A stretch of DNA of 7,065 nucleotides, from NCBI GenBank assembly GCA_002396885.1, contig DGXY01000124.1:1-7065 (forward strand), read 5' to 3'. Position numbers and translations under genes: made by a program. The notes beneath the pieces are model-generated. The model made no database searches and was not told the origin of the DNA. It was given only the letters and a program-made list of their open reading frames with translations. How positions within the stretch are numbered: the stretch's first letter is position 1; each line of letters starts with the position of its first letter. The stretch is from Akkermansiaceae bacterium UBA5020. Lineage in GTDB: Bacteria; Verrucomicrobiota; Verrucomicrobiia; Verrucomicrobiales; DEV007. Below, piece after piece: positions 4,021 through 7,065 of this stretch.

Positions 4021-7011
4021 ATGCACCTCTCCCGTCTCGTTTGTGGTCTCGGTCTCTGCCTCCTCACCGCGGTTTCCGCCCAGGACTCCCCGCCACAACT
4101 GCTGATCGATCCGCAGGGTCATTCGGGGGCGGTGAAGAAGCTTCTCTTCCGGAGCTCGACAGACGAGCTGATCAGCGTCGGCGACACGACGATCCGCTTT
4201 TGGGATGTCTCATCGGGCGAGTTGGTCCGCACGATGCGGAGCCAGATCGGAGAAGGCAACGAGGGCCAGTTCCATGCGGCGGCCCTCTCGACCGACGAAC
4301 GCTATCTCGCGGTGGGCGGGATCGACGCGGAAAAGACCATACGCATCATTGATCTGGAAGCGGACCAGGTCGTGGCGGTGCTGCGCGGTCATGAAAACAC
4401 GATCCTCCGCCTCGATTTCAGCGACGATGGGCTCTGGCTCGCCTCGAGCAGCATCGACCCGCAGGTCCTCGTGTGGGACCTCTCGGGTCTCGCCGACGCG
4501 GAGACCCCGCTCGAGCTTGCGGAGCCCGAAATTCTCGAAGGCCACGAAGAGCCGGTCTACGCGCTCGACTTCGCTCCGGATGGATTGCGTCTCGCCACCG
4601 GCGGAGACGACGACCACCTCATCCTCTGGCAACGCGAGACAACGGAAGACGGCTTTGAAATCCTCGCGACGGGCACGGAACACACCGACGATGTCTCGGC
4701 GGTGGCGTTTTCGCCGGGGGGCTCGTTGCTCCTCTCGGGCGGATTCGACCAGGCCCTCAATCTCTGGGATGGCGAGACAGGCGAATTCATGGAGACGACG
4801 GACGCGGACCTCGGCGAATCGATCAACGCGATCGTCTTTTCGCCGGACGGACAGCGCGCGCTGGTGAGCTCGGCCTCGGGCGCGAGCGGGGTCACGGCGG
4901 TCTATGATCTGGCGACGAACACGCGTCTCGTCGAATTCGAAGAGCACGACAACCGGGTCCACGCCGCCGCCTGGCACCCGGAGAAGAATCTCGTCGCCAC
5001 GGCGGGAGGTGACGACCACGATATCTACCTCTGGCACCCTGACGCGGACGAGGAGACGGGAGTTGAAGCCGGGACCTTGCTGCATCATCTCGTCGGCGAC
5101 GGGCGGGCGAATTGGTCGGTCGCCTTTCACGACACGAGGGAAGCCGTGGTGGCTTTCGGCCGCACCTATTCGGAGGAAAACGACCTCGAAAACCAAGATC
5201 TCGAATTCGCCTTCGACTTTCTCAACTTTGAATTCATCGAAGACGGCGACTACACCCGGACGCTCGATACGGTCGGGGACCTCGTTCTGGAAAAAACCGA
5301 CGAGAACACCCTCGCCATCGGCGAAGACGACTCGCTGGAGACGAGCCGCAGCGTCGACGGGCTGATCCGCGCCTTCACCTACCTGCCGGACGCCTCGCAG
5401 ATCACCATCGGTGGCAGCTTCACCCTGAAGTCCTACAAGGCCGAACCGAATGCCGAGGGCGGCCACGACGAGGTGAACGAATTTATCGGTCACTCGGGCG
5501 AGATCAAAGCGGTCTCCCCCTCGCCCGACGGGCGTCTCCTCGCCTCCGCCTCGGATGATCAGACGGTGCGCCTCTGGAATGTGGAGACGGGTGAGCTACT
5601 GGCGAGCCTCTTTGTCACGGAAGACCGCGAATGGGTCTGCTGGACGCCCTCGGGACACTATCACGCCTCGCCCGGCGGGGAACGCTACATCGGATGGCAT
5701 TTCAATCGAGGCCTCGATCAACTCGGCGAATTTTTCCCGAGCTACGTCTTTCGCGACGCCTTCCACCGTCCCGATCTCGTCGCCGGGACGGTGCAGTTCG
5801 GGGGCTTCTCCGCCGCGCTCGGCGATACGGGGGCCGAGGAGGTGGACATCGACGCGATGCTGCCGCCGCGCATCGAGTGGGTCTCGCCCCATCGCGCCCG
5901 AGGCACCCAGGAGGGGAATGCCTTCACGGTGCAAGCCCAGCTCCATTCACCGAACGGCGAATTGAGCGAACTGAAGCTGCTCCTCAATGGCAAGGCGATC
6001 CATCACTACGAACTCTCCGAGGGCACCGAATTCACCTACGAGGAAGAGATCGAGCTGAACCCCGGAGAAAACCGCCTCACCCTTTTCGCGAGCAACGTGC
6101 ACGCCGGCCACACGAGCGAGGAACGCGTCGTCTTCGCACCCTCGGCCGACGAGGGATCGCCGGATCCTGACACAGCCACCACACCCACGACGCCGGACGA
6201 CGGGCTCGACGAGCTGTTGAAACCGAACCTCTACATGTTGGCGGTCGGGGTGAGCGATTTCGCCAACGGCGAGATCTCCGACCTCGAATACTGCGACGAC
6301 GACGCCACCGCCATGGCCGACTTCTTCGCCGGACAGGAAGGCGGGCTCTTTGCCAAGACGGAGATCCGCCTCCTCACGAACGCGGACGCGACCGAGGCGG
6401 CGATCCAGGAGGGCCTCGACTGGCTCGAGAAGAGTGCCACGCAGAAGGATTTCGTGGTGCTCTTCCTCGCCTCGCACGGGATGAACGATGAGAAGGGCCA
6501 ATTCTACATGATCCCGCACGACTGCGAACCGGAGAACCTGCGCAGCTCGGCCGTGGCCTGGGAAGACTTCGGCGAGATCCTCGGCAACCTGCCGAGCCGG
6601 GTCCTCATGTTCCTGGATACCTGCCACTCGGGACGCCTCGGCGCGAATCTCTTCAGCATGGCGAACAAGGGCAACACACGGTCGATCGGCGGATTGAAAT
6701 CGGCCTTCGACAACAGCGAGGCGATCCGCGAGCTGACGAGCGACGAGGTCGGCGTCGTGATCATGGCCGCCTCGACGGGGAACGAATCGAGCCTCGAGAA
6801 TCCCGAGTGGGGTCACGGGGCCTTTACCACGGGCGTGCTTGCAGGATTGAAAGGCGAAGCGGATCTCAATGCCGACGGGATCGTCCACCTGATCGAACTC
6901 GATTTCTTCGTCGCGGAAAAGGTGAAGGAACTCACGGACGGCGCGCAGCACCCCACCACGGTGAAGCCGAGCACGATCTCGCGATTGCCGGTGTCGGCGG
7001 TGGTGGAGTGA
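4021..7011 (+). CDS. Secreted WD40-repeat caspase-family (C14) protease
   Basis: This 996-aa protein joins a beta-propeller region to a C-terminal caspase-like protease. Residues 1-20 are a signal peptide (VSA|QD). WD40-type blades lie near 34-63, 84-111, 124-153, 175-204, 221-250, 267-297, 309-339 and 491-520. Residues 364-480 hold degenerate blades and an acidic stretch. A conserved link (EWVCWTPSGHYHASPGGERYIGWHFNRG, 537-564 in part) is typical of bacterial WD40-caspases. An Ig-like segment at about 615-706 and a Thr/Pro/Asp linker (711-732) follow. The caspase domain (736-980) starts YMLAVGVSDF and carries putative catalytic His819 (LASHG) and Cys868 (LDTCHSG). Near its end DLNADGIVHLIE (948-959) fits an EF-hand-like calcium loop. 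The ATG at 4021 is preferred over an in-frame GTG at 3910, whose 36 extra residues are Arg/Pro/His-rich and would bury the signal peptide. The natural substrate is unknown. WD40 propellers usually bind proteins, so a sensing role before proteolysis is plausible. Confidence 0.95.
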   Translation: MHLSRLVCGLGLCLLTAVSAQDSPPQLLIDPQGHSGAVKKLLFRSSTDELISVGDTTIRFWDVSSGELVRTMRSQIGEGNEGQFHAAALSTDERYLAVGGIDAEKTIRIIDLEADQVVAVLRGHENTILRLDFSDDGLWLASSSIDPQVLVWDLSGLADAETPLELAEPEILEGHEEPVYALDFAPDGLRLATGGDDDHLILWQRETTEDGFEILATGTEHTDDVSAVAFSPGGSLLLSGGFDQALNLWDGETGEFMETTDADLGESINAIVFSPDGQRALVSSASGASGVTAVYDLATNTRLVEFEEHDNRVHAAAWHPEKNLVATAGGDDHDIYLWHPDADEETGVEAGTLLHHLVGDGRANWSVAFHDTREAVVAFGRTYSEENDLENQDLEFAFDFLNFEFIEDGDYTRTLDTVGDLVLEKTDENTLAIGEDDSLETSRSVDGLIRAFTYLPDASQITIGGSFTLKSYKAEPNAEGGHDEVNEFIGHSGEIKAVSPSPDGRLLASASDDQTVRLWNVETGELLASLFVTEDREWVCWTPSGHYHASPGGERYIGWHFNRGLDQLGEFFPSYVFRDAFHRPDLVAGTVQFGGFSAALGDTGAEEVDIDAMLPPRIEWVSPHRARGTQEGNAFTVQAQLHSPNGELSELKLLLNGKAIHHYELSEGTEFTYEEEIELNPGENRLTLFASNVHAGHTSEERVVFAPSADEGSPDPDTATTPTTPDDGLDELLKPNLYMLAVGVSDFANGEISDLEYCDDDATAMADFFAGQEGGLFAKTEIRLLTNADATEAAIQEGLDWLEKSATQKDFVVLFLASHGMNDEKGQFYMIPHDCEPENLRSSAVAWEDFGEILGNLPSRVLMFLDTCHSGRLGANLFSMANKGNTRSIGGLKSAFDNSEAIRELTSDEVGVVIMAASTGNESSLENPEWGHGAFTTGVLAGLKGEADLNADGIVHLIELDFFVAEKVKELTDGAQHPTTVKPSTISRLPVSAVVE

Positions 7012-7065
7012 GCGAGCAGCGCTTCGGAGTTTGCAGGGGCCGCCCGCCCCGGAAGGTTTGCACCT
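7012..7065. other. Downstream tail with a weak GC hairpin
   Basis: After the WD40-caspase stop a 5-bp stem GGGGC (7036-7040) / GCCCC (7046-7050) with a 5-nt loop is flanked by two copies of GTTTGCA (7029-7035 and 7056-7062). No T-tract follows, so it is at best a weak terminator or the start of another repeat cut off by the window edge. No gene start is seen. Confidence 0.3.

Noticed and set aside
4210..5493. A 427-codon open frame on the minus strand opposite the WD40 region
   Set aside because: It lies opposite clear WD40 blades, is Arg/Val-rich with no recognisable domain, and is best explained by codon bias of the real gene.
5947..6951. A 334-codon open frame on the minus strand opposite the caspase domain
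   Set aside because: It is antisense to the conserved His819/Cys868 caspase region and has no recognisable motif or signal peptide.

Overview
The window looks like a chromosomal segment of a GC-rich bacterium of the PVC group, most likely Verrucomicrobiota or less likely Planctomycetota. This is inference from gene content: a secreted formylglycine sulfatase next to secreted caspase-like proteases, one with a WD40 sensor region. Good Shine-Dalgarno sequences are absent in front of all three genes, and the WD40 protein is markedly acidic. No single feature fixes the phylum.

Layout. Positions 1-119 hold a low-complexity hexamer-type inverted repeat directly in front of a sulfatase gene (120-1922, +). 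From 1923 to 2445 there is no gene. This 523-bp gap between two convergent genes is almost entirely repeats: a seven-copy 26-bp tandem array, a perfect 45-bp direct repeat carrying two different small hairpins, a 29-bp imperfect inverted repeat, and a 53-bp direct repeat that includes the 3' end of the next gene. A shared GGCCTAC-centred module follows the stop codon of both convergent genes, pointing inward from each side. A caspase-family protease with two C-terminal YARHG domains follows on the minus strand (2446-3855). After a 165-bp divergent intergenic region comes a large WD40-repeat/caspase protein (4021-7011, +). The last 54 bases are non-coding with one weak GC hairpin.

How the genes may work together. 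All three products carry signal peptides, so all act in the periplasm or outside the cell. The sulfatase would remove sulfate esters from a polysaccharide or other organic sulfate. The two caspase homologues share a divergent upstream region and both keep the His-Cys dyad. One has a beta-propeller sensor region and the other tandem YARHG domains, so they may form a two-protease module. That link is inference from position only; nothing connects the sulfatase to it beyond adjacency.

The most unusual parts are the divergent caspase pair and the dense repeat family filling the convergent gap.
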